64,000 nucleotides of DNA from Tolypothrix brevis GSE-NOS-MK-07-07A (GCA_019358985.1 JAHHIJ010000003.1:62001-126000), one strand, 5' to 3'. Shown: positions 16,199 through 24,609, counted from the stretch's first letter. The notes: generated from the sequence alone by a model not told the origin. Made by a program: numbers and translations.

Positions 16199-17647
16199 TT
16201 AATCATTGGTTTTTCTTAAGCGCACCATGAAAAAGCCATCCATTTCTTGTTTATGAGGCAATACTTTAATCCAGCCTTGTGGTGCAGAATACAATTCGGC
16301 TGGTGAATCTACATCAGGAGGCTCTATTTGCCAGTTTGGATGCGACGCTAAAAAGGACTCAATGACATCTTCATTTTCTGGTGGATGCAATGTACATGTT
16401 GCATAAACTAATATGCCATTACTCTTGACAAACGTTGATGTATGCGCTAATAATTCTTTTTGCAGTGTCGAGAGTTCTTGAGCCGACTCTGGTGTTTGTC
16501 GCCAACGAGCATCAGCATGACGGTGCAGAGTTCCTAAACCAGAGCATGGTGCATCAAGTAACACGCGATCGCCGATGTTTTGAAATTGGGGTTGATTGCG
16601 GCTGTCGCCAGTATAACTTTGAATAGAGTGCAAATTTAGGCGTTGAGCATTTTCCTTAAGTTTGCGAAGACGTGAAGAAGTGCGATCGCCTGCCCAAATT
16701 ATCCCTTTATCTTGCATCAATTCGGCAATGTGCGTTGTTTTTCCTCCCGGAGCAGCACAAGCATCAATTATTACCTCACCAGGTTGCGGGTCAAGCAAAT
16801 GACTGACCAACTGAGCGCTACTATCTTGCACAGTCCACCAACCCTCGCTAAAACCAGGTAAATTTGGAATAGCACCAGTACTACCAATCAATCGCAAAGC
16901 TTGGGGTAAGTGAGGAACACGCTTGACTAAAACACCCTTCAATTGCAAAGCCGTTTCAACTTCCTCAACCGAAGCGCGAAGCAAATTTACCCGCAAGTCA
17001 ATAACTGGTGTCTGGTTCATCCACTCGCATAATTTTTCTGTTTCGACAAAACCAAACTGTTTCAACCACACTTCAATAATCCAGTCAGGAAAGCTGTGCA
17101 AAATACCCAAGCGTTCCACCGGATTTTCTGGCAATTGTAAGGGAAAACGGGGAGGAGAGGAGAGGGAGAGGGGGGGATGGGGGGAGTGGGAGAAAGAATT
17201 GTCCCCTTGTTGCCCTTGTCGCCCCCTCTCCCCCTCCCCCACTCCTCTTCTGATATACTCTCGCAACAGACCATTAACAAAACCTGTCAGTCCAGAAAAG
17301 CCATTTTCTTTAGCCAGCTCGACAGTGGTATTAACAGCAGCTGATGGCGGAATCCGTTCTAGATAGCGCAGTTGATATAAACCTAGATGTAAAATGGTGC
17401 GGAGGTATGCAGGTTGTTGGTGGGATTTCTTTTTACCAAGTTGGTCGATGAGAGCATCGAGAGTCCGTTGCCTTCTGGTACTACCATAAACTAAATCTGT
17501 GACAAAACGGCGATCGCTCAACTCTTCATCAGATTGGCGTTGGCTCAACTTCGCTTTTTGCAGCACTCTATCGAGAGCAACATCAGCATAAGCCCCTTTG
17601 TGAACCTCTCGCAAGGCAATAAAAGCTAGTTGACGGGAGTTAATCAT
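16199..17647 (-). CDS. rsmB: 16S rRNA m5C967 methyltransferase RsmB
   Basis: RsmB methylates C967 of 16S rRNA using S-adenosylmethionine. The 482-residue product has the NusB-like N-terminal RNA-binding domain (SRQLAFIALREVHKGAYADVAL), then the methyltransferase domain with the SAM motif DACAAPGGKTTH, the catalytic-Cys motifs LDAPCSGLGTLHRH and ATCTLHPPEN. Between the domains lies an odd low-complexity insert (GEGERGRQGQQGD... PHPPLSLSSPPRFP, bases ~17147-17247) encoded by a G/C-rich palindromic repeat read in frame. It sits at the domain linker, where it can be tolerated. Confidence 0.95.
   Translation of the reverse strand: MINSRQLAFIALREVHKGAYADVALDRVLQKAKLSQRQSDEELSDRRFVTDLVYGSTRRQRTLDALIDQLGKKKSHQQPAYLRTILHLGLYQLRYLERIPPSAAVNTTVELAKENGFSGLTGFVNGLLREYIRRGVGEGERGRQGQQGDNSFSHSPHPPLSLSSPPRFPLQLPENPVERLGILHSFPDWIIEVWLKQFGFVETEKLCEWMNQTPVIDLRVNLLRASVEEVETALQLKGVLVKRVPHLPQALRLIGSTGAIPNLPGFSEGWWTVQDSSAQLVSHLLDPQPGEVIIDACAAPGGKTTHIAELMQDKGIIWAGDRTSSRLRKLKENAQRLNLHSIQSYTGDSRNQPQFQNIGDRVLLDAPCSGLGTLHRHADARWRQTPESAQELSTLQKELLAHTSTFVKSNGILVYATCTLHPPENEDVIESFLASHPNWQIEPPDVDSPAELYSAPQGWIKVLPHKQEMDGFFMVRLRKTND
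17147..17247. repeat. G-rich/C-rich inverted repeat inside rsmB
   Basis: On the plus strand a purine tract (ggggaggagaggagag, then aggggggga) is followed ~40 bases later by its pyrimidine complement (cgccccctctccccctcccc). The composition is strikingly unlike the surrounding AT-rich DNA. It keeps the rsmB frame open and looks like an inserted repeat. Confidence 0.8.
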
Positions 17648-17678
17648 ATATATTCGACCGCTATGCTTATTATGCGTT

Positions 17679-17810
17679 GCCCAAAATCTGGCGTTGCTGA
17701 ATCGCAGTATGAATCCGGATGTAGAGACGTAGCACAGAATAGTCTCTACAAGGGTTTTGACCAGAGCGCAGAATCATTTTCATACATCTAATCAGCAACG
17801 CCCAAAATCT
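17679..17810. mobile_element. MITE-like element with 11-bp direct flanks
   Basis: A ~110-bp element (17690-17799) has inverted ends (gttgctgaat / aatcagcaac with one mismatch) and a GTAGAGACG-type palindrome in the middle. Identical 11-bp sequences, gcccaaaatct, flank it at 17679-17689 and 17800-17810, the expected trace of a target-site duplication. Confidence 0.75.
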
Positions 17811-17832
17811 TTGTCTTTTCTAGCATATGTCT

Positions 17833-17927
17833 AATAGACATCTCCAACAATTAAATATGCGTTGCCCGAAACCCTTGTAGAGACGTAGCACTGCTACGTC
17901 TTTACCTCTTTTTCGGAGATGTCTAAT
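17833..17927. mobile_element. MITE-like element with agacatctcc ends
   Basis: Ends ATAGACATCTCC and GGAGATGTCTAAT enclose the segment tatgcgttgcccgaaaccct and a GTAGAGACGTAGCA palindrome. Related copies are at 24610-24706 and 35871-35945, so this is a small family. Confidence 0.7.
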
Positions 17928-17963
17928 ATATATTTTAAATTTTCTAGCCTGGGAGCGTGCCTC

Positions 17964-19238
17964 CTAATTAACAACAGGCAATTTTACACTTACCCTGGTA
18001 CCACCTACCACGTCAGACTGAATGAATAATTCTCCACCATGAGCATTGACAATACGTTTAGTAATAGCAAGTCCTAAGCCACTACCACTAGATTTTGTGG
18101 AGAAAAACGGCTGAGTGAGCTTTGAAAGAACTTCTGGGGGAATTGGCTCGCCGCCATTGCAGACATGAATGCAAACTTCACCGACGGAAGAATAATCTAC
18201 TTCGCATTTGACAACATCTCCTAGTGAGACAGCCTCGCAAGCATTGCGAACAATATTGATCAAAACTTGTTTCATTTTATCCTTATCCCCCAGGAATTTT
18301 ACTGCTCTGGAAGCCGGAATAAATTCGATTTGCCGTGATAATGCTTCTGGCATCTCGCAAAGAGTTACTAGCAACTCATTTATAAATTCATTTACATCCA
18401 ATTCGCACAATTGCAACATTTGGGGTTTAGCGTAAAGTAAAATTTCACTTAATAATCGCTCAAGACGACTAGCTTCACTCAGGGCTAATGATATTCGCTC
18501 TTGAGCAGCTTCACCTAAAAGGTTTTTTTGAGAATACTTTAATCCCATAATTGCGGTAGTGAGGGGATTACGAATCTCATGTACAATTATGGCAGCAAAT
18601 TCACCAATTGCTGCCAACCGTTCTTGTTCTACAAGCTTGGCTTGCGCTACTCGCAGTTCTCCGGTACGTTGTTCTACTTTTTCCTCTAGAACTTGATTAA
18701 ATTGGCATTGTTCTTGATAAAGGTGATAATGGTCTATTGCTGTAGCCGCGCGATCGGCAAACAGTTGAGTAATTTGAATTTCTTCTTGTGTAAACTCCCG
18801 TGAGTGGTGATGAAAACCGCAGACAGTACCAATAACTTCACCTTCTGCCGTTCGCAACGGTATTCCTAAATATGAACAATAACCTTCGGGAGGTTCTCCA
18901 TATTCTGGAGATTTAAGAGCATCTTCTACTGTTAATAACTGACCCGTTTCTACTACAGTGCCAGCTAGGGAACCATGTAGTGAATAAACATGCTCCCCTT
19001 CACCCATATCAATACTGCTTGCTAATACCTTCTCAAAACCTTTTCGACAGAGCGTCACTACTGTCCAATCTATTTTAATTAGGTCGCTAATTCCGCAGGC
19101 AATATTGTGTAAATAACTAGCTAATTCGCCAGTTCTGTAGTTCAAAGAAGACAAAAGTGCCATTGCCTGTCGCTCACGTTGCCATTGTTGGTTTTTGTTC
19201 ACAGTAGTTATGGGGTTTTCAATCGAGCGATCGCACAT
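17964..19238 (-). CDS. GAF-domain sensor histidine kinase
   Basis: A 424-residue cytosolic two-component sensor kinase. Residues ~25-170 form a GAF domain (SLAGTVVETGQLLTVEDALKS, YLGIPLRTAEGEVIGTVCGF). A short coiled coil leads to the HisKA domain with the phospho-acceptor His in FAAIIVHEIRNPLT, then the HATPase domain with N box LINIVRNACEA, and G boxes GGEPIPPE and GSGLGLAI. No transmembrane segment is visible, so it senses a cytoplasmic cue. It is divergent from the NrrA-like regulator gene, 243 bp apart, and could be its partner, though that is only inference. The start was set at the upstream ATG; another Met (QAMALL) 27 codons in is possible. Confidence 0.9.
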   Translation of the reverse strand: MCDRSIENPITTVNKNQQWQRERQAMALLSSLNYRTGELASYLHNIACGISDLIKIDWTVVTLCRKGFEKVLASSIDMGEGEHVYSLHGSLAGTVVETGQLLTVEDALKSPEYGEPPEGYCSYLGIPLRTAEGEVIGTVCGFHHHSREFTQEEIQITQLFADRAATAIDHYHLYQEQCQFNQVLEEKVEQRTGELRVAQAKLVEQERLAAIGEFAAIIVHEIRNPLTTAIMGLKYSQKNLLGEAAQERISLALSEASRLERLLSEILLYAKPQMLQLCELDVNEFINELLVTLCEMPEALSRQIEFIPASRAVKFLGDKDKMKQVLINIVRNACEAVSLGDVVKCEVDYSSVGEVCIHVCNGGEPIPPEVLSKLTQPFFSTKSSGSGLGLAITKRIVNAHGGELFIQSDVVGGTRVSVKLPVVN

Positions 19239-19481
19239 CCGATATTAAAAGAATCCTCACAGATTCCCAACTGGTTAGATAGCGTCACACTCTTGTATGG
19301 TTATTATACTAATACACCAAATTACAAATTTTCGTTACCCTAAATCGCAATTATTTTGCTCAAATGTTACCAAATATCCTCAACAGTTCTTCAGAAACGG
19401 AGATTGATAAGGCATAATACATTAAGCGTGCTTTAGTTTGCTGCTTGACAAATTTCCTCTACCTGGTTTAAGAGTAAAAAT

Positions 19482-20159
19482 ATGACCGCACACATTCTGT
19501 TAGTGGAAGATGAAGTTAAATTAGCGCGATTTGTTGAATTAGAATTGAGTAGCGAAGGTTACACTGTCAGTGTGGCGCATGATGGTGTAACAGGTTTAAC
19601 ACTTGCACGAGAAACAGCCCTAGATTTAGCGATTTTAGATTGGATGTTACCAGGATTAACAGGATTAGAAATCTGTCGTCGTTTGCGAGCGACGGGTAGC
19701 TCAGTACCAGTGATTTTATTGACAGCAAAAGATGAAGTAAGCGATCGCGTTGCCGGTTTGGATGCTGGAGCCGATGATTATGTACTTAAACCCTTTAGTA
19801 TTGAAGAATTACTAGCAAGAATTCGCGCACATTTACGCCGTACTCAAGAAACAGATGAGGATTTATTGCAGTTTGAAGACTTAAGTTTAAATCGCCGCAC
19901 TCGTCAAGTCTTTCGGGATAAACGAGCAATTGACTTAACAGCAAAAGAATTTGATTTATTAGAATATCTTCTTTGTAGTCCCCGTCAAGTGTTTACTAGA
20001 GACCAAATTCTAGAAAAAGTTTGGGGTTATGACTTTATGGGTGATTCTAATATTATCGAAGTTTACATTCGTTATCTACGCCTCAAGCTAGAAGAAAAGA
20101 ACGAAAAACGCTTGATTCATACTGTGCGCGGTGTGGGTTATGCTTTGCGGGATAATTAG
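19482..20159 (+). CDS. nrrA: OmpR-family response regulator, NrrA/Rre37-like
   Basis: A 225-residue response regulator: REC domain with acidic pocket VEDE (8-11), phospho-acceptor Asp53 in LAILDWMLPG, and Lys in YVLKPFS, followed by an OmpR/PhoB winged-helix DNA-binding domain (DLTAKEFDLLEYLL, GYDFMGDSNIIEVYIRYLRLKLE). The overall sequence closely resembles, from memory, NrrA of Anabaena (Rre37 in Synechocystis), a nitrogen-regulated activator of glycogen catabolism and heterocyst development. The leader contains gtatggttattatac (19294-19308), a GTA-N9-TAC that is one base longer than an NtcA site. The symbol is a likely but not certain assignment within the OmpR family. Confidence 0.75.
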   Translation: MTAHILLVEDEVKLARFVELELSSEGYTVSVAHDGVTGLTLARETALDLAILDWMLPGLTGLEICRRLRATGSSVPVILLTAKDEVSDRVAGLDAGADDYVLKPFSIEELLARIRAHLRRTQETDEDLLQFEDLSLNRRTRQVFRDKRAIDLTAKEFDLLEYLLCSPRQVFTRDQILEKVWGYDFMGDSNIIEVYIRYLRLKLEEKNEKRLIHTVRGVGYALRDN

Positions 20160-20198
20160 ATGCAGGGCTATTTTCTGATGCATTACCACAAAGCCCTT

Positions 20199-20226
20199 GT
20201 AGAGACGCGACCGGTCGCGTCTCTAC
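20199..20226. repeat. Perfect 28-bp palindrome, cgacc core
   Basis: GTAGAGACGCGACC followed directly by its exact complement. This is the third core type of the dispersed GTAGAGACG palindrome family. It lies 40 bp after the NrrA-like gene and may act as its 3' hairpin. Confidence 0.85.
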
Positions 20227-20353
20227 GTTCATTTAGTATTTAACGAGTGGCGATCGCACTCCAGAGTTAAGAATTTTTTCAGATCCACCTCACCCTGATT
20301 TCATCACTGAAGTATAGTATTGTTAATGGTGCTTTCATTACAGTGATGTTACT

Positions 20354-21385
20354 ATGACCAAACTGAGAAGCTCCCATCGTCAAAGCTTTAGAATTGGGGG
20401 ACAAACCTATCTCTGGCTAGCGATTTTCATTTTTGGCGTATCTAGCGCAGTGACGCGGAAGATAACACAAATTGGTGCCCAGAACTTTATCGGGGGTACC
20501 AATCCAATTTCTCTTTGTAATGTTTTGTTCGTAGGAAATCTCTGCGCTTTAATACTTCTAATAATAATTTATTGGCGAGATTGGAACAAAGCGACTTTGA
20601 AGCAACTTTCATTTAAGAATTGGTTTAATCTGACGATAGTAGCAATTCTATCTGGAGCGCTTGCCCCTGGTTTGACTTTTCAGGCATTGGCGTTAACTCA
20701 AGTTAATAATATCGTTTTAGTTGGACGTTTAGAACCACCTTTGACTTTAGCTTTATCTGTTTGGTTGTTGAAAGAACGAGTGAATCTTTGGCAAGTTGTG
20801 GGAGCGATCGCTTCCTTTATTGGTGTTACTTTAACTATTGCCCTTCAGCCCCCAACAAATACAATGATGATGAGTGGGGGAGGTTTCCATGTAGGTGTTG
20901 GAGAACTTATGGCTGCGGTTGCCTCTGTAGCTTTATCCGTCTCTATAATTATTACCAAAAAACATCTCTTGCAGATCCCCGCAGGAATTTCCAGTATTTT
21001 TCGCACCGCGTTAGGAACTGTAATATTTTTCTTCTTGGCTTTAAAGCTTTATGGTAGCGACCATTTTATGGATGCATTCTCACCATTTTTGTGGCGATGG
21101 ATGTTTCTTTATGCTGGGATAATTGTCGTAGTCGGTCAGTCATTTTGGATTAGGGGATTGAAAGCTTGCACCTTATCTATGGCTTCTTTAACTAGCTCGT
21201 TTGTCCCCATCATCGGCATCTTGGCAGCTTATTTAATTTTAGGTGAAGTTCCAACACAGGCTCAATATCTTGGCGGTAGCGTGATTTTATTTGGTATATT
21301 TTTAAGTCAAGTTGGTATTTGGCATCAATCTTCCACACAAGAAAAGCAAACAATAGAAAACAACATTGGATTTAAAGGAGTTTAA
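20354..21385 (+). CDS. EamA/DMT-superfamily transporter
   Basis: A 343-residue inner-membrane protein of the drug/metabolite transporter superfamily, with two EamA repeats of about five helices each. The first repeat includes ALAPGLTFQALALTQVNNIVLVGRLEPPLTLALSVWLLKERVN, the second ACTLSMASLTSSFVPIIGILAAYLILGEVPT, both showing the typical Glu-containing loop before the last helix. DMT proteins export or import amino acids, nucleotide sugars or other metabolites; the substrate cannot be told. It is separated from its neighbours by repeats on both sides and appears monocistronic. Confidence 0.88.
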   Translation: MTKLRSSHRQSFRIGGQTYLWLAIFIFGVSSAVTRKITQIGAQNFIGGTNPISLCNVLFVGNLCALILLIIIYWRDWNKATLKQLSFKNWFNLTIVAILSGALAPGLTFQALALTQVNNIVLVGRLEPPLTLALSVWLLKERVNLWQVVGAIASFIGVTLTIALQPPTNTMMMSGGGFHVGVGELMAAVASVALSVSIIITKKHLLQIPAGISSIFRTALGTVIFFFLALKLYGSDHFMDAFSPFLWRWMFLYAGIIVVVGQSFWIRGLKACTLSMASLTSSFVPIIGILAAYLILGEVPTQAQYLGGSVILFGIFLSQVGIWHQSSTQEKQTIENNIGFKGV

Positions 21386-21435
21386 TCTTATATCATGTCT
21401 TGAACATTAACACTAATAAAAACCTACCTACCCTC

Positions 21436-21487
21436 GTAGAGACGTTCCGGCGGAACTCGTAGAGACGTTCCGGCGGAACGTCTTTAC
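21436..21487. repeat. Partly duplicated dispersed palindrome, ggcgg core
   Basis: One and a half copies of the GTTCCGGCGGAAC-type palindrome in tandem: gtagagacgttccggcgg, gaact, then a complete second copy ending tctttac. The partial duplication suggests slippage or insertion of one copy into another. Confidence 0.8.
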
Positions 21488-21552
21488 AGTATATGTGATT
21501 TATCGGATATGATATTACTACGTTCCTAGTTCAAGGTATTAACATAGATAAA

Positions 21553-22329
21553 ATGCGTATTTGGCAAGCTGATTTTTATCGTCTTCCCCAAGGGGATACA
21601 GTTTGGCAATTGTTGATTTGTGACGCAACTCGCAGCTTTGAATATCAAGCTAGCTGTCTTCAATCAGAAGCAAATTCTACTTGGGTTGCTTCGCAAATTC
21701 AACAAGCGGCTGGCGAACATCTACCAGATATAATTCAAGTATTTCGTCCTCAATGTTTAAGTTTAATTGAAGCTGCTGGACGCAGTTTGGGAATAAATAT
21801 TGAACCAACTAGACGCACTTTGACTTTGAAAAAGTGGTTACAAGAACAACATCCTTTCGCGCTGGATAAACCACCCCCAACACCATTACCAGAAAACCTC
21901 TGGGGAGAAAAATGGCGTTTTGCGACTTTGAGTGCTGCTGATGTTGAAGAAGCATTTAGCGATCGCCCAATTCCCATTTTAAATATGCCAGAATATCTCA
22001 AACCAATAAATCTCGGTTTGCCGTCAACACTGCCCGTCCCCGGTGTGATAATCTATGCTGGAAGGCAATCGATGCGTTTGGCACGGTGGTTACAATCAGG
22101 TTCTCCCGTATCACTTTCTTACATTGCAGGTGCCCCCGATGGTTTAATATTAGAAGCAGGTTTGGTAGATAGATTTATTGTCGCGACGTTTGCAGATCCA
22201 GAAGTTGCCGCATCTGCTCAAAGTTTTGAACAGCGCAAACAACAAAGTAAAGGCTTGCATTTTTTGTTAGTTCAACCTGATGATTCGGGAATCACTTATA
22301 CCGGATTTTGGTTATTACAGATAGAATGA
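21553..22329 (+). CDS. Tab2/Atab2-family RNA-binding protein
   Basis: A 258-residue protein of the Tab2/Atab2 family. Plant and algal members bind plastid mRNA and are needed for translation of photosystem I (psaB) and photosystem assembly; cyanobacterial homologues are conserved but less studied. Characteristic segments are the start MRIWQADFYRLP, IIQVFRPQCLSLIEAAGRSLGI, LPENLWGEKWRFATLSAADVE, FSDRPIPIL and the end SGITYTGFWLLQ. It lacks transmembrane segments. A start ATG at 21553 gives the family-typical N-terminus. It is flanked by dispersed repeats. Confidence 0.9.
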   Translation: MRIWQADFYRLPQGDTVWQLLICDATRSFEYQASCLQSEANSTWVASQIQQAAGEHLPDIIQVFRPQCLSLIEAAGRSLGINIEPTRRTLTLKKWLQEQHPFALDKPPPTPLPENLWGEKWRFATLSAADVEEAFSDRPIPILNMPEYLKPINLGLPSTLPVPGVIIYAGRQSMRLARWLQSGSPVSLSYIAGAPDGLILEAGLVDRFIVATFADPEVAASAQSFEQRKQQSKGLHFLLVQPDDSGITYTGFWLLQIE

Positions 22330-22350
22330 GCGATCGCTATTTTATGTGAA

Positions 22351-22460
22351 TTACAGCAGATTGCGTTATTATTAAATACACGTAGAGACGTTCCGGCGGA
22401 ACGTCTTTACAGGGTTTTGGGTTTTACTCATGTACCTCCTAAGGAGTGAAATCTGCTGTA
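22351..22460. mobile_element. 110-bp MITE-like element, copy A
   Basis: Ends ttacagcagatt and aaatctgctgta are inverted repeats; the interior has a GTTCCGGCGGAAC palindrome and a right module gtacctcctaaggagtg. It is almost identical to the copy at 54418-54527 (one mismatch seen), with diverged copies at 24195-24300 and 37485-37595. No coding capacity. Confidence 0.85.
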
Positions 22461-22497
22461 TGGTATGATTGTTGAGTAAGACTATAAGGTAACACTG

Positions 22498-22728
22498 ATG
22501 GTGAAAGTCACAATTACCTTGGAAGAAGACATCCTCCAGTTTATAGATCGACAAGCACAGGGAAACCGCAGTGGATACATTAATGCGCTGCTGTCAGAAC
22601 ATCGTCGCAGGCTTTTAGAAGCAGAAATGATAGCAGCACTCAAGCAAGATGCTGAAGATCCAGAGTATCAAGCTGAAATTGCTGCTTGGGATAATGTCGT
22701 CGGGGATGGCATTAATGCCAGGGAATAA
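22498..22728 (+). CDS. Ribbon-helix-helix antitoxin-like protein without partner
   Basis: A 76-residue protein with an N-terminal ribbon-helix-helix DNA-binding motif (VKVTITLEEDILQFIDRQA, then NRSGYINALLSEHRRR) and an acidic C-terminal tail (ALKQDAEDPEYQAEIAAWD), the layout of MazE/CopG-type antitoxins. Such genes normally overlap a downstream MazF-like toxin. Here the overlapping ATG frame (from 22719) runs only eight or so codons before entering a GTAGAGACG palindrome and then stops, so the toxin appears deleted. It lies 37 bp after MITE copy A. If expressed it may be an orphan antitoxin with autoregulatory DNA binding only. Confidence 0.75.
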   Translation: MVKVTITLEEDILQFIDRQAQGNRSGYINALLSEHRRRLLEAEMIAALKQDAEDPEYQAEIAAWDNVVGDGINARE

Positions 22729-22741
22729 TATCATATCCGCC

Positions 22742-22770
22742 GTAGAGACGTTCCGCTGGAACGTCTCTAC
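22742..22770. repeat. Dispersed palindrome after the antitoxin gene
   Basis: GTAGAGACGTTCCGCTGG followed by the complementary arm aacgtctctac. It lies where the toxin gene of the RHH pair would be expected. Confidence 0.8.
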
Positions 22771-22844
22771 AATAATATATTTTATTTATGGGGTGTAATA
22801 TAAATTATTCACACAGCTTTAAATGTCGTTCTGGGGTTTGTTGT

Positions 22845-24152
22845 TTAAAGTAGGCATGAGTGCGGCTCAACTTTCTCTGTTTGTTCTTGACCATCATACA
22901 ATGTTTTGGTAATCAATTCTTCAGCCACAGCTTTGACTACATTAATGCTCACAGAATTTCCCAATTGATAGTAAGCTTTATCATCATTGGGATGTAATAT
23001 AAAGCTATCGGGAAAACCTTGTAAACGTGCGACTTCACGCTTAGTCAGTCGTCGCACTCTGTTATTATGATATACTCCTAACCGATTAGCATCACTAGCA
23101 ACCACAGTTACAGAAATCTTATTTGGATCGACAAACTTATAAATCTCAAAAGAAAAGTTGCCAGAAACAGGTTTATATTTATCGTTAATCAGCTTAATAT
23201 ATTTTTTAGCAACCAACGCATCTAATATCTCTTCTAAATTAGGATGCTCAAAAAAACTAGCTATTTGCTTCTTAGTTAATAACTTACCATCTTGTTCTTG
23301 ACCAAATTCTTTATTCCGTCTTTTTAAAATAAAACGGTTCATTAATTCAATTTCATCTAAACTACATTTTCCCCGCAATCCTAATTGCCAAGAATGAATT
23401 GAATTTCCTCCACGATAATCAATTAGTCGCACTCCATGCAATTGATTTAAATCTTGATTGTAGATTTGTTTTAAAGCATTGACAAATTTGGGGGAACAAT
23501 CATACTTTATATCTGGATTATCTTCCAAAATATCGGCAACAGTAACATGTTTTTTGGGTGAGTAAAATAAAGATAGTTGCTGAGTATTGTAGGAGTGAGA
23601 ATCTTTAAAACCAACATCTGAAATCAAGTCAAACTTAGGAGAAGCATTCAAAATTCCTAAAAGATAAACTCGGACACGGTTTTGCGGTAAACCAAAGTTA
23701 GCACTGTTGAGCAAAAAAGCATCAAAGCTGTAACCTCTCTTTTTAATCTCATGCTTAATCGTTGCTAAGGTTTTCCCGTTATCATGGCTATAAAGTCCCC
23801 GCACATTTTCAAACAGAAAAGCTTGTGGTTGATATGTGTCAAGTAATCTGGTAATTTCAAAGAATAACGTTCCTCTCGTATCTCCAAAGCCTTCTTTTTT
23901 GCCAGCATGAGAAAAAGACTGACAAGGAAACCCAGCTAATAAAAAGTCATGTTCTGGGAGTTTATCTATTAGGTGAATGTCACCTAAAGGTTTGTGTTGA
24001 AAGTTGTTTTCATATACTAATTGAGCATCTGGGTTAATTTCGCTACTTAATACGCATTCGGTTTTTATATTTAAAGAATTAGCAGCTTCTTCAAAAGCTA
24101 ATCTAATTCCGCCGATTCCGGAAAATAAATCAACAAACCGAATTTTTGGCAT
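22845..24152 (-). CDS. C5-cytosine DNA methyltransferase
   Basis: A 435-residue type II DNA (cytosine-5) methyltransferase. Motif I VDLFSGIGG (residues ~7-15), catalytic motif IV GFPCQSFS with Cys77, motif VI ENVRGL, motif VIII (PQNRVRVYLLG) and motifs IX/X near the C-terminus (RLTKREVARLQGFPDSF, YYQLGNSVSINVV) are present in order, with a target-recognition region of about 180 residues between VIII and IX. All key residues seem intact, so it should be active. No restriction endonuclease or Vsr gene is adjacent; the stop overlaps an ATG that opens only a 12-codon frame. It may be an orphan methylase. The gene is more AT-rich than its neighbours, consistent with transfer. Confidence 0.93.
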   Translation of the reverse strand: MPKIRFVDLFSGIGGIRLAFEEAANSLNIKTECVLSSEINPDAQLVYENNFQHKPLGDIHLIDKLPEHDFLLAGFPCQSFSHAGKKEGFGDTRGTLFFEITRLLDTYQPQAFLFENVRGLYSHDNGKTLATIKHEIKKRGYSFDAFLLNSANFGLPQNRVRVYLLGILNASPKFDLISDVGFKDSHSYNTQQLSLFYSPKKHVTVADILEDNPDIKYDCSPKFVNALKQIYNQDLNQLHGVRLIDYRGGNSIHSWQLGLRGKCSLDEIELMNRFILKRRNKEFGQEQDGKLLTKKQIASFFEHPNLEEILDALVAKKYIKLINDKYKPVSGNFSFEIYKFVDPNKISVTVVASDANRLGVYHNNRVRRLTKREVARLQGFPDSFILHPNDDKAYYQLGNSVSINVVKAVAEELITKTLYDGQEQTEKVEPHSCLL

Positions 24153-24194
24153 AAATACAAATTAGTCTTTTTCCCCCAGTACAAGACGAATGAC

Positions 24195-24300
24195 TTACAG
24201 CAGATTCCGCTTTCATCGAATACAAGAGACGTAGCAGTGCTACGTCTCTACAAGGTTTTGGATTTTATATATGTACTTCATTTACCTCAAATCTGCTGTA
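24195..24300. mobile_element. MITE-like element, copy B
   Basis: Ends ttacagcagatt and aaatctgctgta as in copy A, but the central palindrome is the GTAGCAGTGCTAC core type and the right module is diverged (atgtacttcatttacctc). The swap of the palindrome core between copies implies recombination or repeated insertion. Confidence 0.75.
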
Positions 24301-24302
24301 TA

Positions 24303-24587
24303 TCACTTTGCTTTAACTCGCGCTTGCTTGATCATATCAACCAATGTATGATGAGCATCTTGGGCATCTGCTAAAATATGGTCGAATTGAACGCGAACTG
24401 GTACAGGTTCTCCATTGACTTCTGCTTTCAAATCCATACCTTGAGCATCAATTGCCAGCATTTCTGCTGCTGTGGCATCCGCTAACCCACCAAAAGCCTG
24501 AGCGTAAAGAACTATAGCATCAGCATGATCCTGGTTCATGTGATTGCAAATGCGTGAGCTAATTTCAGTTGAGAATTGTTCAGACAT
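24303..24587 (-). CDS. DUF2470 domain protein
   Basis: A 94-residue single-domain DUF2470 protein. This domain forms the C-terminal part of haem-binding HugZ-like proteins and of plant tetrapyrrole regulators, where it mediates dimerisation. The signature RICNHMNQDHADAIVLYAQAFGG sits at the N-terminus, followed by AEMLAIDAQGMDL and the hydrophobic VRVQFDHILADAQDAHHTLV. It lacks a flavin-like beta barrel, so it is likely a stand-alone regulator or haem-related accessory protein. A ribosome-binding site (aaggagtt on the minus strand) precedes the ATG. The stop lies right next to MITE copy B. Confidence 0.88.
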   Translation of the reverse strand: MSEQFSTEISSRICNHMNQDHADAIVLYAQAFGGLADATAAEMLAIDAQGMDLKAEVNGEPVPVRVQFDHILADAQDAHHTLVDMIKQARVKAK

Positions 24588-24609
24588 GGCGAAACTCCTT
24601 GTTGATGGT

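Noticed and set aside
19294-19308. gtatggttattatac upstream of the NrrA-like gene as an NtcA site
   Set aside because: The spacing is GTA-N9-TAC, one base longer than the GTA-N8-TAC consensus, and position relative to a promoter is unknown.
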